A DNA stretch of 64,000 nucleotides from Globisporangium splendens (GCA_006386115.1 VFIW01000038.1:485248-549247); one strand, 5' to 3'; counted from the stretch's first letter, positions 43,064 to 55,523 are shown. Numbers and translations: made by a program. Notes: generated from the sequence alone by a model not told the origin.

Positions 43064-46000
43064 ATGCGCTTCTTCTGGCCGCTGCGCGACCGCTCCCCGT
43101 CCACGGACAGCGAGTGCTCCACAGCCAGTCAGAGCAGCCTCGCCAGCGACGCGTCTTTTTATAGCGCAGCTGGCGGGGAGGAGATGAGCACCGCGCCCTC
43201 TCGCCCAGCGGACCCGATAGTGGACCTCCGAGGGGATCCGCCAGCGGATCCACTGGGGGATCCACCAGAGGATCCGCTGGGGGACCAGCCGCCCATGCCG
43301 TGCTTCACGTTTGGAGCCGGCTGGGAGCCGCAAGACCCCCTCCGAGTCGCCGCGGGAGGTGCAAGCTTCCCGGGCCCCCAGCCACCCCCAGGCGCTGCAA
43401 CTTCGGGCACGGGTGCGCAACCTGCTGCGCCCATTGCACCTCAACGTGCTGCGGCGCGGACGACCTCTGGCAGAAATGACAGAATCGCGCCGTCCTCCGC
43501 GCCGCAGCTCGTTTTTGACATCGAAGCGCCGTCCGCCCGATCCGCTCCGGGCGGACGGGTCCAAGATCCGAGCGGACGCGCCCTCCCCCCAGCTTTTCTC
43601 GGTCTCCCACTGACCGAGAACCGAGCTGATGGCGCTGCCCCAACAGCAGCGCCTCGAGCCCCGACGCCAGCCGAAGCCCCCCTCGACCGCGCCAGCCACA
43701 CTGGCTCGCTCCGACCACCAGCGACTCTCGCCGCCGACCGCCGCCGACTCCCTCGCCGACCGCGCGCCCCCCGCTCTCCCTGACCCCCCTTGTGCTCGCC
43801 CAGAACGAGGCGAATCGCTCGCCGATGGGCGAGCACCCGATCTCGCCACCGAGCGTGACGAGATTCCAGCACCAGCGCCACCGTCTTCCCCCCGTGAACT
43901 CTTGCAGCCGCTCGACGGCAGCTCCCAAGACGTGGCGCTGGCGGTGTACGCGCACAACGCCGCGCTCTTTGAGTGCACGTTGTGTGCGCACACCGCGCGG
44001 GATCTCGCCGCGCTCCAACAGCATCGGCGCTCCGCGCACCGCAACACCCGCTTCGTGGACCACTTCCACAGCGGGTGCGCGTGCGGCGTGAGCTTTTTCT
44101 CGCGTGCGGCGGCGACCAAGCACGCGCGCGAATGTCCAGAGAGCGCGCTCTCGGCCGCCGCCGCCGCGCGCACCGCAGCGGCCAACACCGCAGGTATGTC
44201 TCTCGGCGCCGACGAACGCGACGACCTCGCGTCCGCCGGCGTCTTGCATGATGTTGCATCCCCCGCCTTTGGCAGCATTTTGCCGGCTGCGCTTGCGACC
44301 GCGGCAGACGCACCGAGCGCCACCGCGACCGCAGACGCAGCCACGCAGCAGAGCACTGTGCCCCCCGCTGCCGCCCAACCCCCCCGGCGTGCGCACGTCC
44401 CCCCCGTGCCGCGCGCCCTCTCGCCACCGTCCGCGCTGCGGATTGGTGGCAAACGCCGACGCCTCAACGACGACGACGACGACAGCGGCGGTGACCTCGA
44501 TGTGCTGATGCACGACGACGACAGCGGCGGTGACCTCGATGTGCTGATGCACGACGAGGACATCGCTGCACACGTGGAGGCGCTCCCAGAGCCGCACCAC
44601 AACGGCGCAGCAGCACCTGTGCCGACCGGCCCCGCGACCACGCGCCGCCGCCACACGCGATGGGGACCCAGAGTGCTCGTGAACGTGGCGCGCCTTCCGC
44701 GCCGCACTCACACACGCTGGGGCCCTCCACTCCACCGCGGCCACCAGCATGCAGCAAACATGGAGAACTCGAACCAGCTGCGGGTGGCCGCGGCGGAGGA
44801 CGCAGCGACAGCGCGGAACGCGAGCGCACCAGCGAGCGCAACAGCAGCAGCGACAGCGACGACCGCGCCAACGCGCCAACGACGACGCAGACGACCGACA
44901 CCAGCGACGAGCGCGGCAACCGCGACAACCACGACGACACGCGAACCGACGCCGAGTACGACAACAAGCACCAGAGACGCGCCGACGCGCCAACGACGCC
45001 GCGGACGATCGAGAGCGGCGACAACAACGACGAGCGCGCCGACTGCGAACACGAGCGCGGCGACGGCGACACCTGCGACGACGACACGCGCGACACCTGC
45101 GAGCGCGACAACGACAGCAACGACTCGAACCAAGGCACCGGGTCCGACGGCAACAGCGACGGCCACAGCTCCGACGGCGACACCATCGGACGCAACCTGG
45201 ACCCTGCGATTTGACGGCGCATGCCGCCACAACCCAGGGCCAGGCGGAGCTGGCGCAGCGCTGTTCGCCCCCGACGGAGCCGTAGTATGGACTTGCGTCC
45301 ACTACATGCCCGGCACCGAGACGAACAACACGGCCGAGTACACGGCCATGCTGACGGGTGTCGAGAGCGCAGTGCAGCACGGCGCCACGAGCCTGCGCGT
45401 GGAAGGCGACAGCCACCTTGTGCTGTCGCAGGTACGCGGCACGTTCGCCTGCGCGAACAAACGCCTGCGCGGCCTGCGCAACCGCGTCCGCGCGGCACTG
45501 CGGCGCATCGAGTGCACGCGGCTGGTGCACATCGACCGGCAGGCCAACGCGCACGCCGACCGCCTCGCCAACCGCGCGCTCGACACCAAGCGCACCAAGA
45601 CTCAGTGCGCGCAGCACTGTGAGGGCGATGAGCGCTGCTACCACCCTGAGCGGCCCCTGGCGTCCCGCAGCGAACGGCCGGCACCCGAGCAACAGCGCAG
45701 CGACCACGGCGACTCCGCCCACGACCACGCCGACAACGACGTGGACATGGAAGCGGACGAGGCCGACGCCGCGACAGCAGCGCGCAATGAAGGCGAGCTC
45801 TTTCCGGCCATGCCGCTCAGCGCGGACGCGTTCCCTGCCCGGCAGCCGCGACTGCGCCTCCGTCAGCTCAGCGACGAGGAATTCGACGCAGCCGCGGCGG
45901 CCGTGGAGCAGATGGCGCAGATCTGGGCGTGCCGCATTGACGACGCCCCAGATTGGGACACGGGCGAAGGGTACATCCAGGCCCTACCCACCCAGCTCCG

Positions 46001-49000
46001 CGCCGCGCTCCAGCAGTACAGCGTCCCCCCGCCCGTCCAGCCGCCAGCGCGCCGCACCCGTGCGCCGCCCAAGCCAGCCCGACCGTCGCGCACTGCGCAC
46101 GACCACCGCGAGCAGCGTCTCGACGAGGCGCTCGACGACCTCGCGGCAGTGCAGCAGCGCGCCGCGCCCGACCGCCAGCAAATCAAGAAGGCGCGGCGGC
46201 GGGTGGCGAGGATCCGGGCGGCGCTCGAGACCCAGCGCGTGCGCCAGCAGTTTGGGACGCGCGAACGCGAGTGCGTCGAGGCCATCCTCGCGCGCGCGCA
46301 TCCAGACGCGACGGCACCGTCGCCGGCCACGTGCCCGCTGCCGAGCGAGACGCTCCAGCAACACTTTACGGGCACGTGCACGCCGGCGACGACCTTTGAC
46401 TACGACGCCGCTGAGGGCGCCAAGTTCCGCGACTCGATCCGACCGTCGGCCACGACCGAGGAACACGACGCCGACGCACTGTGCGACGCGCCGACGGTCG
46501 ACGAGGTCGAGGACCAGCTCAAACGCGCGAAGGCGGCGACGAGCCCCGGCCACGATGGCATCGGGTACGACGTGCTCAAGCGTTTCGCAACGCAAATCGC
46601 GCCGATGCTCGCCGCCGCCTTCGCGTTCTGCTGGCGCCACCAGCGCGTACCGGCCGTGTGGAAGGTCGGCAACGTCCGCTTGATCCACAAGAAGGGAGAC
46701 GCTGTCGACCCATCCAACTGGCGGCCGATTTGCCTCCAGCCCACCGTGTACAAACTTTACACCGGGCTGCTCGCGCAGCGCCTGTCACGATGGCTGGAGG
46801 CAAACGGCCGCCTGCCGATGACGCAGAAGGGGTTTCGGCCATTCAACGGGTGCCACGAGAACAATTTCGTGAGCACCACGTTACTGGACCAGACCCGGCG
46901 CCTGCACCGCAAGTTGTACCTCGTCTGGTACGACTTGCGGGACGCGTTCGGCTCGCTGCCGCAGCAGCTTATGTGGAGCGTGCTGGCAGACATGGGCGCG
47001 GCACCAGAGTTTGTGCAGCGCTGCCGCACGCTCTACGCGGACGCGTCCTTCACCATCACCAACGCCGCGGACGGCACCACACAGCCGATCCGTCGCGAGG
47101 TGGGGGTGTTCCAAGGCTGTCCGCTGAGCCCACTTCTCTTCATCACCGCGCTCGCACCGCTGCAACGCGTGCTCGAGCGGCTTGATGGCGTCGGCGTTGC
47201 GCTCGCGGACGGCGTGCGACCGTGCTGCGCAGCGTACGCCGACGACATTAAGGTTTACTGTGACAGCGCCGACGGCATCCGCCGGTGCCACGACGCTGTC
47301 ACACAATTCTTGTCGTGGACGGGGTTGCGTGCGAACCCAAAGAAATGCGCAGCCCTCGGAGTCACAACGAATGCGCGTGGCAACCCCGTCCTCGACAAGA
47401 CTCTCCAGCTCGCCGTGGACGACGAAGCCATCCCCACGCTCGGGCTACATGAGTCCTACGCGTACCTCGGCGTGGGTGATGGCTTCGACCACGTGCGCCA
47501 CCGCCTCCAGCTCGAACCCAAGCTCAAGCAGCTCAAGCTGGAGGCGGTGGCGCTACTGCGATCGGAGCTGGCGCCATGGCAGATTCTCAAGGCGCTCAAG
47601 GTATACATCTACCCGAAGGTAGAGTACGCCTTGCGGCACCTACGCCCGCTCCGATCGCAGCTCGAAGGCTTCGACCGAGCAGTCAGCCGCGGCATGCGCC
47701 ACCTGCTGCGTCTCCCACCCACCGCGACGACAGAGATCCTCTACTCGCCAACGTCTAGCGGTGGGTTGGGACTATTGCCTCTCGTGGAGACACACCAGGC
47801 GCTCCAGGTGGCGCACGCATGGCAGATGCTGCACTCCAAGGACCTTGCGATCCGCGCCATTGCGCGAGAGCAGGTCGTGCAGATCTGCCGCACGCGCCAC
47901 ACTCTGGACGTCGAGCACTGGCGAGACGGCGAGCGCAGAGAAGAGATGGTGCAGCTCTTTCTCAACTCGAAGCTCGCCGATTCGCCACACGCCCCGTCCA
48001 AGCGACGCAACGGCGACATCGGTTCGCTCTGGGTGGACGTCCAGCGCCACCTGCGGACATGGGAGCTGGCGCTGGACACCCGCCACGACAACGGCACCAC
48101 CGAGCTGCTGCAACTGAAGGTGCCGCACCACCACAAGTGGCTCAGCCACAAAACGGTACTGCGGCACCTGAAGCTGCACCTCAAGCTCCGCCACCTGGAG
48201 CGGTGGAGGTCCATGACGGACCAAGGACGCACTGTGCGCGCACACGGCGGTGCCGGCGCCAAGTTCGTGTCGACTGCGGCGGGCCTGACCGATGCGGAAT
48301 ATCGGTTCGCGATCCAAGCCCGCCTGAACCAAGTCGACACGAACGCGACGCTCAAGCGCCGCCGCCTACGAGCCAACGCCACCTGCCGCGCACCGAACTG
48401 CTCGAGAGCAGAGACGCTGGCGCACGTTCTCAACCACTGTGCGCCGAACATGGACACAATTCGCCAGCGTCACGACAGCGCACTGGAGCAGATCGGAGCG
48501 CAACTGCAGTGCATGGTCGACCGCTCCCGTGGATCCCAGGAGATCCGACTGAACCAGACGGTACCGGGATACACGGGAGCGGCGCTCCGACCCGACATCC
48601 AGGTCAGCAATCCAGCGGCCAAGACCATGGTGATTGCCGACCTGGCGATCACCTTTGAAGACCAGCCGGCCAGTCAGCAGGCATCCTCGTCGCTCCAACT
48701 CAGCCACGACCACAAGATCCTCAAATACCAACCGATCGTGGCTGAGTTGCAGCACAAGGGCTGGCGGGTTCAGACGGCGGCCATCATCTACGGCTCGCTC
48801 GGCTCGGTTCACCCCAGCAACTTTGTGACTTACACAGAGAAGCTGGGGCTGCTCAAGCGTGAGGCTCGACGGCTAAACATCCAGCTGTCGAGCCATTGCA
48901 TCAGAGCAAGCCACCGCATCTGGAACTGGCATTGCAGCCAGCACCGGATGCGGCAACAAAGCGGCACTGCCTCGCGAGCACCGCGCGGACCTGGGGGGGT

Positions 49001-49034
49001 CCCGCGGAGCACATCGCAGGCAGAGGCACGGTAA
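43064..49034 (+). pseudogene. A-type polyprotein of A5, one-base insertion in the N-terminal region
   Basis: The frame from MRFFWPL (43064) runs to about 43729, where ACTCTCGCCGCC replaces ACTCTCCCGCC of A4, one base more. The first frame then ends at 43783. The frame after the insertion is open to 49034 and contains both zinc fingers, RNase H, RT with YADD near 47235, zinc knuckle and endonuclease without further damage. The lesion lies in a Pro-rich, C-rich stretch before the fingers, close to where A1 is also damaged. The ATG at 43629 happens to be in the downstream frame, but no copy supports it as a real start. Confidence 0.86.
44475..44552 (+). repeat. 39-bp tandem repeat in A5 (2 units)
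   Basis: Two perfect units from 44475 and 44514. Confidence 0.95.
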
Positions 49035-49054
49035 GCAGGTCATATTGACCGAAA

Positions 49055-49092
49055 GGGCACCATCCACGTAGGACACCACCCTAGCAAACCCA
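49055..49092 (+). promoter_or_regulatory. Conserved 3' UTR block (A5)
   Basis: A-type block 21 nt after the stop codon. Confidence 0.5.
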
Positions 49093-49189
49093 GTTCAGTA
49101 TATTGACACCCTCCACTTAGTGACATGCATATTCAAACCGATACATATTCGTTAGGAGAGGTTACTAACTGGTAATATATCATCATTTC

Positions 49190-49336
49190 TCTGTTCTAAT
49201 CAGTGTGAAAACTGATTGCCGGGCGACAAACCCGGCTTTATTTTCACATTCATTTTTGAGGGTGTCGCCTGGCAGAGCAGCTTGCTGTGAGCCTGCGACC
49301 GGTCTCCCGGGGATTGCACTCTCCCCCGGCGAGGCC
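49190..49336 (+). ncRNA. U2 snRNA 3' segment, type A (A6 leader)
   Basis: 147 nt, matching the A2 and A3 segments; U2 elements IIa to IV intact. Confidence 0.78.
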
Positions 49337-49449
49337 CACTACACTTGACTCTTTCTACTTTCCGACTTCCTCCCATCCCTCTCTCTCCGCGCACACTCTC
49401 TCTTTCTTCTAATTTTAGTCTCGTACTGAATTTAGTTAGTTTAGAGAGG

Positions 49450-52400
49450 ATGCGCTTCTTCTGGCCGCTGCGCGACCGCTCCCCGTCCACGGACAGCGAG
49501 TGCTCCACAGCCAGTCAGAGCAGCCTCGCCAGCGACGCGTCTTTTTATAGCGCAGCTGGCGGGGAGGAGATGAGCACCGCGCCCTCTCGCCCAGCGGACC
49601 CGATAGTGGACCTCCGAGGGGATCCGCCAGCGGATCCACTGGGGGATCCACCAGAGGATCCGCTGGGGGACCAGCCGCCCATGCCGTGCTTCACGTTTGG
49701 AGCCGGCTGGGAGCCGCAAGACCCCCTCCGAGTCGCCGCGGGAGGTGCAAGCTTCCCGGGCCCCCAGCCACCCCCAGGCGCTGCAACTTCGGGCACGGGT
49801 GCGCAACCTGCTGCGCCCATTGCACCTCAACGTGCTGCGGCGCGGACGACCTCTGGCAGAAATGACAGAATCGCGCCGTCCTCCGCGCCGCAGCTCGTTT
49901 TTGACATCGAAGCGCCGTCCGCCCGATCCGCTCCGGGCGGACGGGTCCAAGATCCGAGCGGACGCGCCCTCCCCCCAGCTTTTCTCGGTCTCCCACTGAC
50001 CGAGAACCGAGCTGATGGCGCTGCCCCAACAGCAGCGCCTCGAGCCCCGACGCCAGCCGAAGCCCCCCTCGACCGCGCCAGCCACACTGGCTCGCTCCGA
50101 CCACCAGCGACTCTCCCGCCGACCGCCGCCGACTCCCTCGCCGACCGCGCGCCCCCCGCTCTCCCTGACCCCCCTTGTGCTCGCCCAGAACGAGGCGAAT
50201 CGCTCGCCGATGGGCGAGCACCCGATCTCGCCACCGAGCGTGACGAGATTCCAGCACCAGCGCCACCGTCTTCCCCCCGTGAACTCTTGCAGCCGCTCGA
50301 CGGCAGCTCCCAAGACGTGGCGCTGGCGGTGTACGCGCACAACGCCGCGCTCTTTGAGTGCACGTTGTGTGCGCACACCGCGCGGGATCTCGCCGCGCTC
50401 CAACAGCATCGGCGCTCCGCGCACCGCAACACCCGCTTCGTGGACCACTTCCACAGCGGGTGCGCGTGCGGCGTGAGCTTTTTCTCGCGTGCGGCGGCGA
50501 CCAAGCACGCGCGCGAATGTCCAGAGAGCGCGCTCTCGGCCGCCGCCGCCGCGCGCACCGCAGCGGCCAACACCGCAGGTATGTCTCTCGGCGCCGACGA
50601 ACGCGACGACCTCGCGTCCGCCGGCGTCTTGCATGATGTTGCATCCCCCGCCTTTGGCAGCATTTTGCCGGCTGCGCTTGCGACCGCGGCAGACGCACCG
50701 AGCGCCACCGCGACCGCAGACGCAGCCACGCAGCAGAGCACTGTGCCCCCCGCTGCCGCCCAACCCCCCCGGCGTGCGCACGTCCCCCCCGTGCCGCGCG
50801 CCCTCTCGCCACCGTCCGCGCTGCGGATTGGTGGCAAACGCCGACGCCTCAACGGCGACGACGACGACAGCGGCGGTGACCTCGATGTGCTGATGCACGA
50901 CGAGGACATCGCTGCACACGTGGAGGCGCTCCCAGAGCCGCACCACAACGGCGCAGCAGCACCTGTGCCGACCGGCCCCGCGACCACGCGCCGCCGCCAC
51001 ACGCGATGGGGACCCAGAGTGCTCGTGAACGTGGCGCGCCTTCCGCGCCGCACTCACACACGCTGGGGCCCTCCACTCCACCGCGACCACCAGCATGCAG
51101 CAAACATGGAGAACTCGAACCAGCTGCGGGTGGCCGCGGCGGAGGACGCAGCGACAGCGCGGAACGCGAGCGCAACAGCAGCAGCGACAGCGACGACCGC
51201 GCCAACGCGCCAACGACGACGCAGACGACCGACACCAGCGACGAGCGCGGCAACCGCGACAACCACGACGACACGCGAACCGACGCCGAGTACGACAACA
51301 AGCACCAGAGACGCGCCGACGCGCCAACGACGCCGCGGACGATCGAGAGCGGCGACAACAACGACGAGCGCGCCGACTGCGAACACGAGCGCGACGACGG
51401 CGACACCTGCGACGACGACACGCGCGACACCTGCGAGCGCGACAACGACAGCAACGACTCGAACCAAGGCACCGGGTCCGACGGCAACAGCGACGGCCAC
51501 AGCTCCGACGGCGACACCATCGGACGCAACCTGGACCCTGCGATTTGACGGCGCATGCCGCCACAACCCAGGGCCAGGCGGAGCTGGCGCAGCGCTGTTC
51601 GCCCCCGACGGAGCCGTAGTATGGACTTGCGTCCACTACATGCCCGGCACCGAGACGAACAACACGGCCGAGTACACGGCCATGCTGACGGGTGTCGAGA
51701 GCGCAGTGCAGCACGGCGCCACGAGCCTGCGCGTGGAAGGCGACAGCCACCTTGTGCTGTCGCAGGTACGCGGCACGTTCGCCTGCGCGAACAAACGCCT
51801 GCGCGGCCTGCGCAACCGCGTCCGCGCGGCACTGCGGCGCATCGAGTGCACGCGGCTGGTGCACATCGACCGGCAGGCCAACGCGCACGCCGACCGCCTC
51901 GCCAACCGCGCGCTCGACACCAAGCGCACCAAGACTCAGTGCGCGCAGCACTGTGAGGGCGATGAGCGCTGCTACCACCCTGAGCGGCCCCTGGCGTCCC
52001 GCAGCGAACGGCCGGCACCCGAGCAACAGCGCAGCGACCACGGCGACTCCGCCCACGACCACGCCGACAACGACGTGGACATGGAAGCGGACGAGGCCGA
52101 CGCCGCGACAGCAGCGCGCAATGAAGGCGAGCTCTTTCCGGCCATGCCGCTCAGCGCGGACGCGTTCCCTGCCCGGCAGCCGCGACTGCGCCTCCGTCAG
52201 CTCAGCGACGAGGAATTCGACGCAGCCGCGGCGGCCGTGGAGCAGATGGCGCAGATCTGGGCGTGCCGCATTGACGACGCCCCAGATTGGGACACGGGCG
52301 AAGGGTACATCCAGGCCCTACCCACCCAGCTCCGCGCCGCGCTCCAGCAGTACAGCGTCCCCCCGCCCGTCCAGCCGCCAGCGCGCCGCACCCGTGCGCC

Positions 52401-55368
52401 GCCCAAGCCAGCCCGACCGTCGCGCACTGCGCACGACCACCGCGAGCAGCGTCTCGACGAGGCGCTCGACGACCTCGCGGCAGTGCAGCAGCGCGCCGCG
52501 CCCGACCGCCAGCAAATCAAGAAGGCGCGGCGGCGGGTGGCGAGGATCCGGGCGGCGCTCGAGACCCAGCGCGTGCGCCAGCAGTTTGGGACGCGCGAAC
52601 GCGAGTGCGTCGAGGCCATCCTCGCGCGCGCGCATCCAGACGCGACGGCACCGTCGCCGGCCACGTGCCCGCTGCCGAGCGAGACGCTCCAGCAACACTT
52701 TACGGGCACGTGCACGCCGGCGACGACCTTTGACTACGACGCCGCTGAGGGCGCCAAGTTCCGCGACTCGATCCGACCGTCGGCCACGACCGAGGAACAC
52801 GACGCCGACGCACTGTGCGACGCGCCGACGGTCGACGAGGTCGAGGACCAGCTCAAACGCGCGAAGGCGGCGACGAGCCCCGGCCACGATGGCATCGGGT
52901 ACGACGTGCTCAAGCGTTTCGCAACGCAAATCGCGCCGATGCTCGCCGCCGCCTTCGCGTTCTGCTGGCGCCACCAGCGCGTACCGGCCGTGTGGAAGGT
53001 CGGCAACGTCCGCTTGATCCACAAGAAGGGAGACGCTGTCGACCCATCCAACTGGCGGCCGATTTGCCTCCAGCCCACCGTGTACAAACTTTACACCGGG
53101 CTGCTCGCGCAGCGCCTGTCACGATGGCTGGAGGCAAACGGCCGCCTGCCGATGACGCAGAAGGGGTTTCGGCCATTCAACGGGTGCCACGAGAACAATT
53201 TCGTGAGCACCACGTTGCTGGACCAGACCCGGCGCCTGCACCGCAAGTTGTACCTCGTCTGGTACGACTTGCGGGACGCGTTCGGCTCGCTGCCGCAGCA
53301 GCTTATGTGGAGCGTGCTGGCAGACATGGGCGCGGCACCAGAGTTTGTGCAGCGCTGCCGCACGCTCTACGCGGACGCGTCCTTCACCATCACCAACGCC
53401 GCGGACGGCACCACACAGCCGATCCGTCGCGAGGTGGGGGTGTTCCAAGGCTGTCCGCTGAGCCCACTTCTCTTCATCACCGCGCTCGCACCGCTGCAAC
53501 GCGTGCTCGAGCGGCTTGATGGCGTCGGCGTTGCGCTCGCGGACGGCGTGCGACCGTGCTGCGCAGCGTACGCCGACGACATTAAGGTTTACTGTGACAG
53601 CGCCGACGGCATCCGCCGGTGCCACGACGCTGTCACACAATTCTTGTCGTGGACGGGGTTGCGTGCGAACCCAAAGAAATGCGCAGCCCTCGGAGTCACA
53701 ACGAATGCGCGTGGCAACCCCGTCCTCGACAAGACTCTCCAGCTCGCCGTGGACGACGAAGCCATCCCCACGCTCGGGCTACATGAGTCCTACGCGTACC
53801 TCGGCGTGGGTGATGGCTTCGACCACGTGCGCCACCGCCTCCAGCTCGAACCCAAGCTCAAGCAGCTCAAGCTGGAGGCGGTGGCGCTACTGCGATCGGA
53901 GCTGGCGCCATGGCAGATTCTCAAGGCGCTCAAGGTATACATCTACCCGAAGGTAGAGTACGCCTTGCGGCACCTACGCCCGCTCCGATCGCAGCTCGAA
54001 GGCTTCGACCGAGCAGTCAGCCGCGGCATGCGCCACCTGCTGCGTCTCCCACCCACCGCGACGACAGAGATCCTCTACTCGCCAACGTCTAGCGGTGGGT
54101 TGGGACTATTGCCTCTCGTGGAGACACACCAGGCGCTCCAGGTGGCGCACGCATGGCAGATGCTGCACTCCAAGGACCGTGCAATCCGCGCCATTGCGCG
54201 AGAGCAGGTCGTGCAGATCTGCCGCACGCGCCACACTCTGGACGTCGAGCACTGGCGAGACAGCGAGCGTAGAGAAGAGATGGTGCAGCTCTTTCTCAAC
54301 TCGAAGCTCGCCGATTCGCCACACGCCCCGTCCAAGCGACGCAACGGCGACATCGGTTCGCTCTGGGTGGACGTCCAGCGCCACCTGCGGACATGGGAGC
54401 TGGCGCTGGACACCCGCCACGACAACGGCACCACCGAGCTGCTGCAACTGAAGGTGCCGCACCACCACAAGTGGCTCAGCCACAAAACGGTACTGCGGCA
54501 CCTGAAGCTGCACCTCAAGCTCCGCCACCTGGAGCGGTGGAGGTCCATGACGGACCAAGGACGCACTGTGCGCGCACACGGCGGTGCCGGCGCCAAGTTC
54601 GTGTCGACTGCGGCGGGCCTGACCGATGCGGAATATCGGTTCGCGATCCAAGCCCGCCTGAACCAAGTCGACACGAACGCGACGCTCAAGCGCCGCCGCC
54701 TACGAGCCAACGCCACCTGCCGCGCACCGAACTGCTCGAGAGCAGAGACGCTGGCGCACGTTCTCAACCATTGTGCGCCGAACATGGACACAATTCGCCA
54801 GCGTCACGACAGCGCACTGGAGCAGATCGGAGCGCAACTGCAGTGCATGGTCGACCGCTCCCGTGGATCCCAGGAGATCCGACTGAACCAGACGGTACCG
54901 GGATACACGGGAGCGGCGCTCCGACCCGACATCCAGGTCAGCAATCCAGCGGCCAAGACCATGGTGATTGCCGACCTGGCGATCACCTTTGAAGACCAGC
55001 CGGCCAGTCAGCAGGCATCCTCGTCGCTCCAACTCAGCCACGACCACAAGATCCTCAAATACCAACCGATCGTGGCTGAGTTGCAGCACAAGGGCTGGCG
55101 GGTTCAGACGGCGGCCATCATCTACGGCTCGCTCGGCTCGGTTCACCCCAGCAACTTTGTGACTTACACAGAGAAGCTGGGGCTGCTCAAGCGTGAGGCT
55201 CGACGGCTAAACATCCAGCTGTCGAGCCATTGCATCAGAGCAAGCCACCGCATCTGGAACTGGCATTGCAGCCAGCACCGGATGCGGCAACAAAGCGGCA
55301 CTGCCTCGCGAGCACCGCGCGGACCTGGGGGGGTCCCGCGGAGCACATCGCAGGCAGAGGCACGGTAA
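49450..55368 (+). CDS. A-type polyprotein of A6, intact
   Basis: 1972 aa from MRFFWPL, uninterrupted. It is the shortest intact A protein, because it has a single DDDSGGDLDVLMH unit and lacks the four residues (APAS) inserted in the linker of A3-A5. Fingers, RNase H catalytic residues, YADD (near 53569), C-x4-C-x7-H-x4-C knuckle (near 54718) and RPD...D...E endonuclease (near 54922) are all conserved. With A3 and A4 it is one of three A copies able to make a full protein. Confidence 0.92.
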   Translation: MRFFWPLRDRSPSTDSECSTASQSSLASDASFYSAAGGEEMSTAPSRPADPIVDLRGDPPADPLGDPPEDPLGDQPPMPCFTFGAGWEPQDPLRVAAGGASFPGPQPPPGAATSGTGAQPAAPIAPQRAAARTTSGRNDRIAPSSAPQLVFDIEAPSARSAPGGRVQDPSGRALPPAFLGLPLTENRADGAAPTAAPRAPTPAEAPLDRASHTGSLRPPATLPPTAADSLADRAPPALPDPPCARPERGESLADGRAPDLATERDEIPAPAPPSSPRELLQPLDGSSQDVALAVYAHNAALFECTLCAHTARDLAALQQHRRSAHRNTRFVDHFHSGCACGVSFFSRAAATKHARECPESALSAAAAARTAAANTAGMSLGADERDDLASAGVLHDVASPAFGSILPAALATAADAPSATATADAATQQSTVPPAAAQPPRRAHVPPVPRALSPPSALRIGGKRRRLNGDDDDSGGDLDVLMHDEDIAAHVEALPEPHHNGAAAPVPTGPATTRRRHTRWGPRVLVNVARLPRRTHTRWGPPLHRDHQHAANMENSNQLRVAAAEDAATARNASATAAATATTAPTRQRRRRRPTPATSAATATTTTTREPTPSTTTSTRDAPTRQRRRGRSRAATTTTSAPTANTSATTATPATTTRATPASATTTATTRTKAPGPTATATATAPTATPSDATWTLRFDGACRHNPGPGGAGAALFAPDGAVVWTCVHYMPGTETNNTAEYTAMLTGVESAVQHGATSLRVEGDSHLVLSQVRGTFACANKRLRGLRNRVRAALRRIECTRLVHIDRQANAHADRLANRALDTKRTKTQCAQHCEGDERCYHPERPLASRSERPAPEQQRSDHGDSAHDHADNDVDMEADEADAATAARNEGELFPAMPLSADAFPARQPRLRLRQLSDEEFDAAAAAVEQMAQIWACRIDDAPDWDTGEGYIQALPTQLRAALQQYSVPPPVQPPARRTRAPPKPARPSRTAHDHREQRLDEALDDLAAVQQRAAPDRQQIKKARRRVARIRAALETQRVRQQFGTRERECVEAILARAHPDATAPSPATCPLPSETLQQHFTGTCTPATTFDYDAAEGAKFRDSIRPSATTEEHDADALCDAPTVDEVEDQLKRAKAATSPGHDGIGYDVLKRFATQIAPMLAAAFAFCWRHQRVPAVWKVGNVRLIHKKGDAVDPSNWRPICLQPTVYKLYTGLLAQRLSRWLEANGRLPMTQKGFRPFNGCHENNFVSTTLLDQTRRLHRKLYLVWYDLRDAFGSLPQQLMWSVLADMGAAPEFVQRCRTLYADASFTITNAADGTTQPIRREVGVFQGCPLSPLLFITALAPLQRVLERLDGVGVALADGVRPCCAAYADDIKVYCDSADGIRRCHDAVTQFLSWTGLRANPKKCAALGVTTNARGNPVLDKTLQLAVDDEAIPTLGLHESYAYLGVGDGFDHVRHRLQLEPKLKQLKLEAVALLRSELAPWQILKALKVYIYPKVEYALRHLRPLRSQLEGFDRAVSRGMRHLLRLPPTATTEILYSPTSSGGLGLLPLVETHQALQVAHAWQMLHSKDRAIRAIAREQVVQICRTRHTLDVEHWRDSERREEMVQLFLNSKLADSPHAPSKRRNGDIGSLWVDVQRHLRTWELALDTRHDNGTTELLQLKVPHHHKWLSHKTVLRHLKLHLKLRHLERWRSMTDQGRTVRAHGGAGAKFVSTAAGLTDAEYRFAIQARLNQVDTNATLKRRRLRANATCRAPNCSRAETLAHVLNHCAPNMDTIRQRHDSALEQIGAQLQCMVDRSRGSQEIRLNQTVPGYTGAALRPDIQVSNPAAKTMVIADLAITFEDQPASQQASSSLQLSHDHKILKYQPIVAELQHKGWRVQTAAIIYGSLGSVHPSNFVTYTEKLGLLKREARRLNIQLSSHCIRASHRIWNWHCSQHRMRQQSGTASRAPRGPGGVPRSTSQAEAR

Positions 55369-55388
55369 GCAGGTCATATTGACCGAAA

Positions 55389-55426
55389 GGGCACCATCCA
55401 CGTAGGACACCACCCTAGCAAACCCA
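55389..55426 (+). promoter_or_regulatory. Conserved 3' UTR block (A6)
   Basis: A-type block 21 nt after the stop codon, before a B unit. Confidence 0.5.
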
Positions 55427-55523
55427 GTTCAGTATATTGACACCCTCCACTTAGTGACATGCATATTCAAACCGATACATATTCGTTAGGAGAGGTTACT
55501 AACTGGTAATATATCATCATTTC

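Larger units (their letters stand above)
42804..49189 (+). mobile_element. A5: A-type Utopia-like retrotransposon, one-base insertion
   Basis: 6386 bp. U2 segment 42804-42950, leader 42951-43063, coding region 43064-49034, 3' UTR 49035-49189. Its 5' half is like A4 (12-bp insertion, two 39-bp units, stem IV loop variant), but in the 3' half it carries KDLAIRAIA and WRDGERRE like A1 and A2, so it looks mosaic. Confidence 0.94.
49190..55523 (+). mobile_element. A6: A-type Utopia-like retrotransposon, intact frame
   Basis: 6334 bp. U2 segment 49190-49336, leader 49337-49449, polyprotein 49450-55368, 3' UTR 55369-55523. It combines features of A1/A2 (no 12-bp insertion, one 39-bp unit, HRDHQ) with features of A3/A4 (LDGSSQ, KDRAIRAIA). 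Confidence 0.95.
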
